From positions 20,479-84,478 of the forward strand of contig CAMWKZ010000006.1 of assembly GCA_947174945.1 (NCBI GenBank): a DNA stretch of 64,000 bases, given 5' to 3'. This stretch comes from an uncultured Prevotellaceae bacterium. GTDB lineage: Bacteria; Bacteroidota; Bacteroidia; Bacteroidales; Bacteroidaceae. The position numbers and the translations under genes are program-made. Positions 1 through 7,934 of this stretch are shown in pieces. The number at the start of each line of letters is the position of its first letter. Position 1 is the first letter of the stretch. The notes beneath the pieces are model-generated. The model ran no database searches. It was not told the DNA's origin and saw nothing but the letters and a program-made list of their open reading frames with translations.

Positions 1-311
1 ATAGTGTCCTTGCCATATTCCTTGCTGTAACTTTCCTGTACGGTGGCGGCAGGCAGTTTCCCCGGTTTACGGGCCAGCACCACACCAGCTCCCAACTTGA
101 CGGCCAGTGCCGAGGCCATGACAAATCCGCGGCTCTCTATGCCTACAATCTTGGTAATTCCTTTGTTTTTGTAGATTTCGTACAGTTCATCCACCATGAT
201 TTGCAGACACGCTGGATTCTTGAAAAGGGTGGTTACGTCGCGGAAATTAATTCCTTTCTGCGGAAAATCTGGCACACAGCGCAGATTTGCCATGAGTGTT
301 TTGTTGTTCAT
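1..311 (-). CDS. apt: Adenine phosphoribosyltransferase (partial, C-terminus outside window)
   Basis: Translated on the minus strand from the ATG at 311, the product begins MNNKTLMANLRCVPDFPQKG and continues with the Apt landmarks INFRDVTTLF, KIVGIESRGFV and VVLARKPGKLP. The enzyme salvages adenine by joining it to PRPP to give AMP in the cytoplasm. Only about 103 residues are present, and the PRPP-binding loop lies beyond base 1. The gene starts 50 bases after the stop of mnmG on the same strand with only a parS-like palindrome between, so the two are probably co-transcribed. A second in-frame Met at residue 7 is possible, but the first gives the more usual N-terminus. Confidence 0.9.
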   Translation of the reverse strand, partial: MNNKTLMANLRCVPDFPQKGINFRDVTTLFKNPACLQIMVDELYEIYKNKGITKIVGIESRGFVMASALAVKLGAGVVLARKPGKLPAATVQESYSKEYGKDT

Positions 312-345
312 AATCAGTGGTTTTATCAATATTACATACTTGTTT

Positions 346-361
346 TGTTTCACGTGAAACC
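346..361. other. parS-like centromere site
   Basis: The 16 bases TGTTTCACGTGAAACC contain a perfect 14-bp palindrome (347-360). They match the published bacterial parS consensus TGTTNCACGTGAAACA at every position but the last. ParB binds such sites and, with ParA and SMC, organises and segregates the origin region. Many bacteria carry parS close to gidA/mnmG near oriC, and here the site touches the mnmG stop codon. No parA or parB gene is in the window, so binding is inferred from sequence alone. Confidence 0.75.
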
Positions 362-2286
362 TATCTACCCAACAATACCAGCATGGCGTTAATGTCACTG
401 GGCGACACCCCCGGTATGCGGCTTGCCTGCGCCAGCGTGACGGGCTGAATCTTTTCCAGCTTTTGGCGTGCTTCGGTTGAAATGGCTGTTAGGTTCGGAT
501 AGTCGAACTTGCCCTTGATTTTAATGTTTTCCAAGCGGTGCATCTTTTCAGCCACCATCTGCTCACGCTCAATATATCCCTGATATTTAATGTGTATTTC
601 GGCGGCTTCTGCTATTTCCTCTTGCCTGTTGGGCAGTGCGCTGACGTGGGCTTTCAGCTCGGGAACTATCTGGTAGAGCTTCTCGAAGTTCAGTTCTGGT
701 CGAGCCACAAGGTCTTCCAGCTTGCAACCGTAGACGAGTGGGGTAGAGCCAGCCGCCTGCAAAGCGTCGTTCACCAGCTTAGGTTTAATGGCGTATGTCT
801 TACAGAAACTTTCGATTTCTTCGACATGTTGCTTCTTCTCCAGCCACCAGTCATAGCGGTCGCGTTTGGCAATACCCAAGTTGTATGCTTTCTCCGTCAG
901 TCGGGCATCGGCATCGTCCTGCCGTAACAAGATACGATATTCGGCTCTTGAGGTGAACATACGGTAGGGCTCGTCCACACCTTTTGTCACCAAGTCGTCT
1001 ATCAACACGCCGATGTAGGCTTCGTCACGCTTGAGTTCAAAGGTGGGTGCTGCGCTTCCGTCACAATCTGTGGAACCGGCAAACAGGGCGGCATTGATGC
1101 CCGCCAGCGTTCCTTGTCCGCCAGCCTCCTCGTAACCCGTGGTGCCGTTTACCTGCCCAGCCATGAACAGACCGTTGATAATTTTCGATTCCAACGAGTG
1201 TTTCAACTGGGTAGGGTCGAAGAAATCGTATTCTATTGCGTAGCCCGGACGATAGACTTTCAGGTCGCGCAGGGCTGGTATCTTCTTCAGGGCGGCTATT
1301 TGCACGTCCATCGGCAGTGACGACGAAAAGCCGTTAAGATACATTTCATTGGTGGTTTCGCCTTCAGGCTCTAAGAATAGCAGGTGCTGCGGACGGTCGG
1401 GGAATGTGACCAGCTTGGTTTCTATCGACGGACAGTAGCGCGGCCCGATGGATTGTATCTGACCATTATAAAGAGGTGAGTCGGCCAGTCCGCTGCGAAG
1501 CGTCTCGTGTACCTCCTCATTGGTGTAGCACACCCAGCAGGGCAGTTGCTGCAAAGGGCGCTGTTCGCCTAAGTACGAGAACTTATAGTAGCCGTTTTCA
1601 CCGTCCTGCCGTTCCATGTCTTCAAAGTGGACGCTGCGCTTGTCAATGCGGACGGGGGTGCCCGTCTTCATGCGAGCCGAGCGGATGCCATGTCGCGTAA
1701 TGCTTTCCGTGAAGTGGGGGACGGCAGGTTCGGCAATGCGTCCGCCGGGAACCATCTTCCGCCCGATGTGCATAAGTCCGTTAAGAAAGGTGCCAGCCGT
1801 AATGATGACTGCCTTGGCTCTGAGTTCGCAACCCCAGATGGTCTTTACACCAACCACCTGCTTGGTGGGCTGAGCGTCTGTCAAAGTCTGCTTAATATCC
1901 TCAACGAGCAGTTCGTCAGCCTGGTCTTGCCAGATGTCAAGATTGGGCGTTTCATCGAGCATCTGTCTCCATTTCCAGATAAACTTGCCACGGTCGCACT
2001 GCGCTCTGGGGCTCCATACAGCTGGCCCCTTCGAGCGGTTCAGCATTCGGAACTGAATGGCCGTAGCGTCTGTTACCAGCGCCATCTGTCCGCCCAGTGC
2101 GTCTATCTCACGTACTATCTGTCCTTTCGCAATGCCACCAATGGCAGGATTGCACGACATCTGTGCAATCTTGTTCATATCCATCGTGACCAGACACGTC
2201 TTGGCGCCCATGTTGGCCGATGCCGTTGCAGCCTCGCACCCTGCGTGTCCTCCTCCAATCACTATCACGTCATACTTCAAAATCAT
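361..2286 (-). CDS. mnmG: tRNA uridine-5-carboxymethylaminomethyl synthase, FAD subunit MnmG (GidA)
   Basis: This 641-residue protein is full length for MnmG, which works with the GTPase MnmE to place carboxymethylaminomethyl groups on U34 of several tRNAs. The N-terminal Rossmann motif IVIGGGHAGCEAA binds FAD. Further family signatures are MSCNPAIGGIAKG and, near residue 375, AGQVNGTTGYEEAGGQG. The C-terminal helical domain (from about residue 550), which contacts MnmE and tRNA, is intact. The chosen ATG is the first after a good TTTG-N20-TAATTTTG promoter on this strand. The downstream neighbour is apt. The gene is often origin-proximal in bacteria, which fits the parS-like site at its end. 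Confidence 0.97.
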   Translation of the reverse strand: MILKYDVIVIGGGHAGCEAATASANMGAKTCLVTMDMNKIAQMSCNPAIGGIAKGQIVREIDALGGQMALVTDATAIQFRMLNRSKGPAVWSPRAQCDRGKFIWKWRQMLDETPNLDIWQDQADELLVEDIKQTLTDAQPTKQVVGVKTIWGCELRAKAVIITAGTFLNGLMHIGRKMVPGGRIAEPAVPHFTESITRHGIRSARMKTGTPVRIDKRSVHFEDMERQDGENGYYKFSYLGEQRPLQQLPCWVCYTNEEVHETLRSGLADSPLYNGQIQSIGPRYCPSIETKLVTFPDRPQHLLFLEPEGETTNEMYLNGFSSSLPMDVQIAALKKIPALRDLKVYRPGYAIEYDFFDPTQLKHSLESKIINGLFMAGQVNGTTGYEEAGGQGTLAGINAALFAGSTDCDGSAAPTFELKRDEAYIGVLIDDLVTKGVDEPYRMFTSRAEYRILLRQDDADARLTEKAYNLGIAKRDRYDWWLEKKQHVEEIESFCKTYAIKPKLVNDALQAAGSTPLVYGCKLEDLVARPELNFEKLYQIVPELKAHVSALPNRQEEIAEAAEIHIKYQGYIEREQMVAEKMHRLENIKIKGKFDYPNLTAISTEARQKLEKIQPVTLAQASRIPGVSPSDINAMLVLLGR

Positions 2287-2290
2287 GTGG

Positions 2291-2322
2291 CAAAATTACT
2301 AATAAGTGAGCGAAATGCCAAA
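2291..2322 (-). promoter_or_regulatory. Promoter of mnmG (TTTG-N20-TAATTTTG)
   Basis: On the minus strand a -33 TTTG (2319-2322) is separated by 20 bases from a -7 TAATTTTG (2291-2298), the Bacteroidota sigma-ABfr pattern. The predicted start would lie only a few bases before the mnmG ATG. The spacer is almost identical to that of the acyl-CoA synthetase promoter at 26657-26688. Confidence 0.75.
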
Positions 2323-2324
2323 TT

Positions 2325-2356
2325 TTTGCAAAACAATGTAGTTTTTCGTACCTTTG
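2325..2356 (+). promoter_or_regulatory. Promoter of the sigma factor gene (TTTG-N20-TACCTTTG)
   Basis: A plus-strand -33 TTTG (2325-2328) and -7 TACCTTTG (2349-2356) are separated by 20 bases. The -33 box lies two bases from the -33 box of the divergent mnmG promoter, so the two promoters sit back to back. Transcription would start near 2363, upstream of the ATG at 2399. Confidence 0.7.
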
Positions 2357-2398
2357 CTGCGTCTAACGAGCAAATCATTCAATCTGACAGACGAAACA

Positions 2399-2878
2399 AT
2401 GACGACATTAGAAACGAAATTTGCGCAAACTGTAGCGGAACACAAGAGCACCATCTACACCGTGTGCTATATGTTCTCGCAAGATGCTGACGAGGTCAAC
2501 GACCTGTTCCAAGAGGTACTAGTCAATCTTTGGAGAGGATTCAAAGGCTTCGAGCATCGCTCAGACATCAAGACATGGCTCTATCGAGTGGCACTTAACA
2601 CCTGCATCAGTCTTGATAGGAAGAAACGTCGCTCGGCCACCGTCCGGCTGAGTATGGACATCAATCTCTTTGAGGACCGCGACGAGGATACCCGTCAGGT
2701 GGATATGCTCCACAGACGTATCTCCAAGTTGCAACCCTTCGACCGTGCGATAGTCCTGCTCTGGCTTGAGAACCTCAGCTATGAGGAAATCGGGCAGATA
2801 GTCGGCATCACCGCTAAGAACGTCAGCGTTCGCCTGTTCAGAATCCGTGAGCAGTTAAAACAAATGTCAAACGATTAA
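2399..2878 (+). CDS. RNA polymerase sigma factor, sigma-70/ECF family
   Basis: The 159-residue product has sigma region 2 (about residues 25-75, with DEVNDLFQEVLVNLWRGF and IKTWLYRVALNTCIS) and a region 4 helix-turn-helix at the end (LSYEEIGQIVGITAKNVSVR). It would direct RNA polymerase to a small regulon. The open frame extends 15 codons further upstream, but the ATG at 2399 gives the normal family N-terminus and lies downstream of the predicted transcription start. It is divergent from mnmG, and a membrane protein follows after 12 bases, the position usually held by a regulator of the sigma factor. No regulon can be named from the window. Confidence 0.88.
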   Translation: MTTLETKFAQTVAEHKSTIYTVCYMFSQDADEVNDLFQEVLVNLWRGFKGFEHRSDIKTWLYRVALNTCISLDRKKRRSATVRLSMDINLFEDRDEDTRQVDMLHRRISKLQPFDRAIVLLWLENLSYEEIGQIVGITAKNVSVRLFRIREQLKQMSND

Positions 2879-2890
2879 ACGCAAAGACCA

Positions 2891-3484
2891 ATGATGAACA
2901 ACAAAGATTTCGAGTTAGAAGATATGCGCCAGCAGATGGCTACGCTAAACAAGAAGCTGGCGCAGCAGGAAATAGTGAACGACCGCATGATTCGTCACTC
3001 GATGAAGAAACGCGTTGATACCATTCTTCGCAAGTATCACGCCATGATAGCAGTAGGGCTCCTGATGATATTTTACAGCTACTGGAGCTTTGTCAAAATA
3101 TCAAACTTCTCCATTATTTTCTGGATTGCTACCTGTATTTTAATGCTGGCTTGCTCTGGGGCAACATATTACAATAGCAAGAACCTGACGGATAATAACT
3201 TGATGACGAATAACCTTGTGGATGTTAGACGCAGGATGGCCCGTGCTAAAAAGTTCGATGCCAACTGGCTTTTCATAGGCATCCCCAGTGCTATTATTTG
3301 GTTTGGCTTTTTCGTCTATGAAACTTATAAGATACATTCCAATGTGCTGAACAGTCCTCTGTTCTGGGGCGGATGCTTTGGAGGCATTGTCGGAGCCATC
3401 GTAGGTTTCAATATGCACTTCAATATCCAGCGTCAGTATCAGGACATCATCGACCAGATAGAGGACATTACAGCAGGTCAATAG
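2891..3484 (+). CDS. Membrane protein co-transcribed with sigma factor; possible anti-sigma regulator
   Basis: The 197-residue protein has a charged, coiled-coil-like N-terminus (about 1-50, rich in M/Q/K/E), then four hydrophobic segments at roughly residues 54-72, 76-94, 127-145 and 155-173, and a short cytoplasmic-type tail. I do not recognise a named family. Its place 12 bases after the sigma factor gene suggests a membrane partner that holds or releases the sigma factor. This is inference from context: no zinc-finger anti-sigma motif or FecR domain is visible. A second Met directly follows the first. Its last 17 bases overlap the 3' end of the convergent alkyltransferase gene. Confidence 0.6.
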   Translation: MMNNKDFELEDMRQQMATLNKKLAQQEIVNDRMIRHSMKKRVDTILRKYHAMIAVGLLMIFYSYWSFVKISNFSIIFWIATCILMLACSGATYYNSKNLTDNNLMTNNLVDVRRRMARAKKFDANWLFIGIPSAIIWFGFFVYETYKIHSNVLNSPLFWGGCFGGIVGAIVGFNMHFNIQRQYQDIIDQIEDITAGQ

Positions 3485-3815
3485 AAGGTTCCCACAGGTA
3501 ACGGCTCATGTCTACGTGACCGTTAGGCTTGAAACGTACACTCTCTCCCTCTAATAGCGGGCGCTGGCGGCTCCACCCTGGAGCCGTGCGCCCTTCTTTA
3601 TTAACCACCCGATGGCAAGGCAGCAGCTCGGCCCCGGGCGTATAGCGCAGTGTGCGCCCCACCATCCTCGAATGACTTGGCCAACCCGCCAGTGCCGCAA
3701 TGATGCCGTAGGTGCAGACCCGCCCGCGCGGTATCTGGCTAACGATATTCAGTACGTCGTCGCGAAACTGCCGCGCTTGCTCAGGTGTCATCTTGTCAGG
3801 ATAGTCTTTCATCAT
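3468..3815 (-). CDS. MGMT-family methylated-DNA alkyltransferase (single-domain, active-site Cys present)
   Basis: This 115-residue protein consists of the DNA-binding/active-site domain of O6-alkylguanine-DNA alkyltransferases. Visible motifs are IPRGRVCTYGIIAALAG (recognition helix region), RMVGRTLR (arginine finger) and LLPCHRVVNKEG. The PCHR cysteine is the methyl acceptor. Alkyltransferase-like (Atl) proteins have Trp or another residue there, so this protein could be a true suicide repair enzyme although it lacks the Ada-type N-terminal domain. It lies 23 bases after yraN on the same strand and overlaps the convergent membrane protein gene tail to tail by 17 bases. Confidence 0.85.
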   Translation of the reverse strand: MMKDYPDKMTPEQARQFRDDVLNIVSQIPRGRVCTYGIIAALAGWPSHSRMVGRTLRYTPGAELLPCHRVVNKEGRTAPGWSRQRPLLEGESVRFKPNGHVDMSRYLWEPSIDLL

Positions 3816-3838
3816 GATGGTATAAACGTGGGTAGCTT

Positions 3839-4201
3839 TTAATACATGGGAACGTCCTCGAAGTGATTGATTTCAGGTTCGCCGTCATCAGGGGTGCCAA
3901 TGACGGAAACGACATCAAACCGTATCTCATTATCAATGTGCTTGTATTTCACATAGTGGTTAACGGCTGCCCGCAGGTTGCGCAACTTTGCGTAGTCAAC
4001 GGCCTCCTCTGGCTCGCCAAACACACGGTTGCGGCGTGTCTTCACTTCCACGAACACCACTGTCTCGTCCACTACGGCAATGATGTCTATGTCGCGATGA
4101 CCTGAATGCCAGTCACGCTCTACGATAGTATACCCTTTTTGTCGTAAATACAGGGCAGCCTGTTCTTCGCCCCATGCTCCCAGTTCGTTGTGTGCAGCCA
4201 T
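3839..4201 (-). CDS. yraN: YraN/UPF0102 family nuclease-fold protein
   Basis: The 120-residue product matches the UPF0102 family: GAWGEEQAALYLRQKGYTI at the start, then RDIDIIAVVDETVVFVEVKTR. The D-I-D and E-V-K residues form a PD-(D/E)xK-type active site, so a nuclease role in DNA processing is likely, though the function of the family is poorly settled. It is the first gene of a probable two-gene unit with the alkyltransferase. A TATCTTTG -7 box lies on this strand at 4224-4231, but no TTTG is at the right distance. The start is well supported by family length. Confidence 0.88.
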   Translation of the reverse strand: MAAHNELGAWGEEQAALYLRQKGYTIVERDWHSGHRDIDIIAVVDETVVFVEVKTRRNRVFGEPEEAVDYAKLRNLRAAVNHYVKYKHIDNEIRFDVVSVIGTPDDGEPEINHFEDVPMY

Positions 4202-4272
4202 AAGCCTTGAATTGTTATGAGCACAAAGATAGGCAAAATTTTGTATAAATAGCGCATTTTCTAATGGAAACT

Positions 4273-4304
4273 TTTGTGGCTTTCACAATTTTATAGTAAT
4301 TTTG
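4273..4304 (+). promoter_or_regulatory. Promoter of sdhCAB (TTTG-N20-TAATTTTG)
   Basis: TTTG at 4273-4276 and TAATTTTG at 4297-4304 are separated by exactly 20 bases, an ideal Bacteroidota housekeeping promoter. Transcription would begin near 4311, leaving a leader of about 60 AT-rich bases before sdhC. Such leaders are typical of strongly expressed genes in this phylum. Confidence 0.8.
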
Positions 4305-4370
4305 TGGCCTGAATGTGTACACGCGTACTTATTGTTGAGTATTCATTAATTAATTTAATTCAATATTTTT

Positions 4371-5069
4371 ATGTGGTTAATCAATTCATCAATTGGTCGT
4401 AAGGTTGTAATGTCCGTTACGGGTATTGCGCTGATTTTGTTCTTGACATTCCACTGTTGCATGAACATTGTCGCGCTGTTCTCAGGCGAGGCTTACAACA
4501 TGATTTGCGAATTGCTGGGTGCCAACTGGTATGCCGTTGTGGCTACTATGGGTCTGGCTGCCCTGGCTGTCATTCACATTGTCTATGCGTTTATCCTGAC
4601 GGCTCAGAACCGTAAGGCTCGCGGCGACAATCGCTATGCCATTGCTACGGAGGTTAATCCGGGCAAGGTAGAGTGGGCTTCTAAGAACATGCTCGTGCTG
4701 GGTATCATCATCCTGCTGGGTCTGTTGCTCCACCTGTTCAACTTCTGGTACAACATGATGCTTGCTGAGATTGTAGGCTTCTCGGGTGGTCATCTGCCCT
4801 CTGACGGCTTCGCATTCATCATCGACACTTTCGGCAATCCTGTCTATGCTGTGCTGTACATCATCTGGATTGTGGCTATCTGGTACCACCTGACTCACGG
4901 TTTCTGGTCGGCTATGCAGACGCTGGGTATCAGCGGTAAGGTATGGTTCTGCCGCTGGAAGGTCATCGGTTGTATCTACACCACTCTGCTCATGCTGGGC
5001 TTCCTCGTAGTTATTCTGGCTTTTGTACTGAAGTGTGCTCCGAGCCTCTGCTGCTATGGAGGTTGCTAA
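4371..5069 (+). CDS. sdhC: Succinate dehydrogenase/fumarate reductase cytochrome b subunit
   Basis: The 232-residue membrane subunit anchors the SdhAB catalytic pair, binds heme b and exchanges electrons with menaquinone. Five hydrophobic segments are visible (about residues 14-34, 55-75, 100-120, 150-175, 200-222). Histidines inside or next to them (TFHCCMN, VIHIVYAF, LLHLFNF, WYHLTHGFW) are the expected heme ligands of the b558 type. In an anaerobic gut Bacteroidota the complex mostly runs as fumarate reductase, making succinate. The protein ends in an unusual Cys-rich tail (KCAPSLCCYGGC). The gene is first of three and is 29 bases from sdhA. Confidence 0.93.
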   Translation: MWLINSSIGRKVVMSVTGIALILFLTFHCCMNIVALFSGEAYNMICELLGANWYAVVATMGLAALAVIHIVYAFILTAQNRKARGDNRYAIATEVNPGKVEWASKNMLVLGIIILLGLLLHLFNFWYNMMLAEIVGFSGGHLPSDGFAFIIDTFGNPVYAVLYIIWIVAIWYHLTHGFWSAMQTLGISGKVWFCRWKVIGCIYTTLLMLGFLVVILAFVLKCAPSLCCYGGC

Positions 5070-5098
5070 TTGTTAACTTTTAAATCTAAAGAAGAATT

Positions 5099-7078
5099 AT
5101 GGCAAAAGTATTAGATTCAAAGATTCCCGCAGGTCCAGTACCTGAGAAATGGAAGGAATATAAGGCTCATCAGCGTCTGGTCAACCCGAAGAACAAGCTG
5201 AAGCTTGATGTCATCGTTGTCGGCACTGGTTTGGCTGGTGCATCTGCTGCTGCATCGCTGGGCGAGATGGGATTCAACGTTATTAACCTGTGCATTCAGG
5301 ATTCGCCCCGTCGTGCTCACTCAATTGCTGCCCAGGGTGGTATCAACGCTGCCAAGTGTTATCAGAACGATGGTGACTCTATCTATCGTCTGTTCTACGA
5401 CACTGTAAAGGGTGGTGACTATCGTGCCCGTGAGGCCAACGTGTATCGTCTGGCTGAAGTGTCAAACAACATCATCGACCAGTGCGTGGCTCAGGGTGTT
5501 CCCTTTGCTCGTGAATATGGTGGTATGCTGGCCAACCGTTCTTTCGGTGGTGCTCAGGTGAGCCGTACTTTCTATGCCAAGGGTCAGACGGGTCAGCAGT
5601 TGCTGCTCGGTGCTTACTCTTCACTGTCTTGTCAGGTAAAGGCTGGTAAGGTGAAGCTCTACACCCGCTATGAGATGGAAGACGTGGTGATTGTTGACGG
5701 TCGTGCTCGTGGTATTATCGCCAAGAATCTTGTTACTGGTCAGCTGGAGCGCTTCTCGGCCAATGCCGTAGTTATTGCTACTGGTGGTTATGGTAACACT
5801 TACTTCCTTTCTACCAACGCTATGGGTTGCAACTGTACCGCTGCCATTCAGTGCTATCGTAAGGGTGCCTACTTTGCAAATCCCTCATACGTTCAGATTC
5901 ACCCCACCTGTATTCCTGTTCACGGCGACAAGCAGTCTAAGCTGACGCTGATGTCAGAGTCGCTGCGTAACGACGGCCGTATTTGGGTACCCAAGAAGAT
6001 TGAGGATGCCAAGGCATTACAGGCTGGTACGAAGCAGGGCTGGGAAATTCCCGAGGAAGACCGCGACTACTATTTGGAGCGTCGCTATCCTGCCTTTGGT
6101 AACCTCGTTCCTCGCGATGTGGCTTCACGTGCTGCTAAGGAGCGTTGCGACAAGGGCTTCGGCGTAAACAACACTGGTCTGGCTGTATTCCTTGACTTCT
6201 CAGAGTCAATCAACCGTCTGGGCATTGATGTCATTATGCAGCGCTATGGCAACCTTTTCGAGATGTACGAAGAGATTACCGACGTGTTCCCTGGCGACGT
6301 GGCCAACGAAATCAACGGTGTGAAGTATTACAAGCCCATGATGATTTATCCTGCTATCCACTACACGATGGGTGGTATCTGGGTTGACTACGAGCTGCAG
6401 ACCACTATTCCTGGCCTGTTCGCTATCGGTGAGTGTAACTTCTCCGACCACGGTGCTAACCGTCTGGGTGCTTCGGCACTGATGCAGGGCTTGGCCGATG
6501 GTTACTTCGTATTGCCTTATACTATTCAGAACTATCTGGCCGACCAGGCTGTGTGGCCGAAGGTTTCTACCGACCTGCCTGAGTTTGCTGAGGCTGAGAA
6601 GAAGGTTGACGCTGAAATGGAGCGCCTGCTGAAGATTCAGGGTAAGCGTTCCGTTGACTCTATCCATAAGGAACTTGGCCATATTATGTGGGAGTATGTA
6701 GGTATGGGTCGTACCGCTGAGGGTCTGAAGACAGGTCTGAAGAAGATGCACGAACTGGAGAAGGAGTTCGACACCAACCTGTTTGTGCCTGGCACGAAGG
6801 AAGGTCTGAACGTGGAGCTTGACAAGGCTATCCACCTGCGCGACTTCTTCACGATGGGTCAGCTTGTTGCTTTCGATGCTCTGAGCCGTAACGAGTCCTG
6901 CGGTGGTCACTTCCGCGAGGAGTACCAGACCGAGGAAGGCGAGGCTAAGCGCGACGACGAGAACTACTTCTACGTAGGCTGCTGGGAGTACAAAGGCAAG
7001 GGCAACGAGCCTGAGCTTACCAAGGAACCTCTGGAGTACGAAGCTATTAAGGTACAGACACGTAACTATAAGAACTAA
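5099..7078 (+). CDS. sdhA: Succinate dehydrogenase/fumarate reductase flavoprotein subunit
   Basis: The 659-residue protein is the catalytic subunit that interconverts fumarate and succinate. The FAD-binding Rossmann motif is [19 protein letters not shown] (from residue 41). The covalent-FAD histidine lies in [14 protein letters not shown], and the capping-domain and active-site signatures HPTCIPVHG and [12 protein letters not shown] are present, as is the late FAD motif [14 protein letters not shown]. Its length and the b558-type partner match the Bacteroidales/Wolinella type. Codons are strongly biased to GGT, CGT, GCT and GAC compared with neighbouring operons, a sign of high expression. 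sdhB follows after five bases. Confidence 0.97.
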   Translation: MAKVLDSKIPAGPVPEKWKEYKAHQRLVNPKNKLKLDVIVVGTGLAGASAAASLGEMGFNVINLCIQDSPRRAHSIAAQGGINAAKCYQNDGDSIYRLFYDTVKGGDYRAREANVYRLAEVSNNIIDQCVAQGVPFAREYGGMLANRSFGGAQVSRTFYAKGQTGQQLLLGAYSSLSCQVKAGKVKLYTRYEMEDVVIVDGRARGIIAKNLVTGQLERFSANAVVIATGGYGNTYFLSTNAMGCNCTAAIQCYRKGAYFANPSYVQIHPTCIPVHGDKQSKLTLMSESLRNDGRIWVPKKIEDAKALQAGTKQGWEIPEEDRDYYLERRYPAFGNLVPRDVASRAAKERCDKGFGVNNTGLAVFLDFSESINRLGIDVIMQRYGNLFEMYEEITDVFPGDVANEINGVKYYKPMMIYPAIHYTMGGIWVDYELQTTIPGLFAIGECNFSDHGANRLGASALMQGLADGYFVLPYTIQNYLADQAVWPKVSTDLPEFAEAEKKVDAEMERLLKIQGKRSVDSIHKELGHIMWEYVGMGRTAEGLKTGLKKMHELEKEFDTNLFVPGTKEGLNVELDKAIHLRDFFTMGQLVAFDALSRNESCGGHFREEYQTEEGEAKRDDENYFYVGCWEYKGKGNEPELTKEPLEYEAIKVQTRNYKN

Positions 7079-7083
7079 TTGAT

Positions 7084-7842
7084 ATGGCAAAGAATATTTC
7101 ATTTACAATAAAGTTCTGGCGCCAGAATGGCCCCAAGGACGCAGGTCATTTCGATACCCACGAAATGCACGATATCCCCGATGACACCTCTTTCCTCGAG
7201 ATGCTTGACATCTTGAACGAGGAGCTTATCAACGAAGGCAAGGAGCCCTTCGTGTTCGACCACGACTGCCGCGAGGGTATCTGCGGTATGTGCTCTTTGT
7301 ATATTAACGGTACGCCTCATGGCCGTACAGAGCGCGGTGCTACCACCTGCCAGCTCTATATGCGCCGTTTCAACGACGGTGACGTTATCACTGTTGAGCC
7401 TTGGCGCTCTGCAGCCTTCCCTGTTATTAAGGACTGCATGGTCGACCGCAATGCCTTCGATAAGATTATTCAGGCTGGCGGTTACACCACTATCCGCACT
7501 GGTCAGGCTCAGGATGCCAACGCTATCCTTATTCCGAAGGAGGATGCCGACGAGGCTATGGATTGCGCCTCTTGCATCGGTTGTGGTGCCTGCGTAGCCG
7601 CTTGTAAGAACGGCTCAGCCATGCTCTTCGTTTCGTCTAAGGTGGCTCAGCTTGCCCTCCTTCCTCAAGGTCGCGTAGAGGCTGCCCGTCGTGTGAAGAA
7701 CATGATTGCCAAGATGGATGAGCTCGGCTTCGGTAACTGCACCAACACCCGTGCTTGTGAGGCCGTCTGTCCGAAGAACGAAACCATCGCCAACATCGCT
7801 CGTCTTAACCGCGAGATGATTAAGGCCAAGATGGCAGACTAA
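7084..7842 (+). CDS. sdhB: Succinate dehydrogenase/fumarate reductase iron-sulfur subunit
   Basis: The 252-residue protein carries electrons between the flavin in SdhA and the heme in SdhC. The N-terminal ferredoxin domain has the [2Fe-2S] cysteines in CREGICGMC plus a later TTCQ cysteine. The C-terminal domain has [14 protein letters not shown] for the [4Fe-4S] cluster, with the [3Fe-4S] cysteines further on ([15 protein letters not shown]). All expected cluster ligands are present. It is the last gene of the operon and is followed by a strong hairpin terminator. Codon use is as biased as in sdhA. Confidence 0.97.
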   Translation: MAKNISFTIKFWRQNGPKDAGHFDTHEMHDIPDDTSFLEMLDILNEELINEGKEPFVFDHDCREGICGMCSLYINGTPHGRTERGATTCQLYMRRFNDGDVITVEPWRSAAFPVIKDCMVDRNAFDKIIQAGGYTTIRTGQAQDANAILIPKEDADEAMDCASCIGCGACVAACKNGSAMLFVSSKVAQLALLPQGRVEAARRVKNMIAKMDELGFGNCTNTRACEAVCPKNETIANIARLNREMIKAKMAD

Positions 7843-7862
7843 GCAATATACATTATTATAAT

Positions 7863-7897
7863 AAGAGCGCCACAGGCATATAACCTGTGGCGCTCTT
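7863..7897 (+). terminator. Terminator of sdhCAB
   Basis: Perfect 14-bp arms AAGAGCGCCACAGG (7863-7876) and CCTGTGGCGCTCTT (7884-7897) enclose a 7-base loop, 20 bases after the sdhB stop. The stem is GC-rich and ends in TT but has no long U run in the + direction. The reverse direction has a short A/T-rich stretch, so it may act both ways. Confidence 0.85.
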
Positions 7898-7934
7898 GTT
7901 AGGTATTTCATAGAGTTTACGTTAGATTTGAGTT

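Noticed and set aside
312..360. Replication origin between mnmG and apt
   Set aside because: Only a parS-like palindrome is present. The gap is 49 bases, with no cluster of DnaA boxes or AT-rich unwinding region.
1627..2490. 287-codon open frame on the plus strand opposite mnmG
   Set aside because: It is antisense to a clear mnmG, has low-complexity composition with no domain, and runs through the sigma factor promoter and start in another frame.
6206..7102. 298-codon open frame antisense to sdhA
   Set aside because: It arises from the biased codon use of sdhA, and no domain can be seen.
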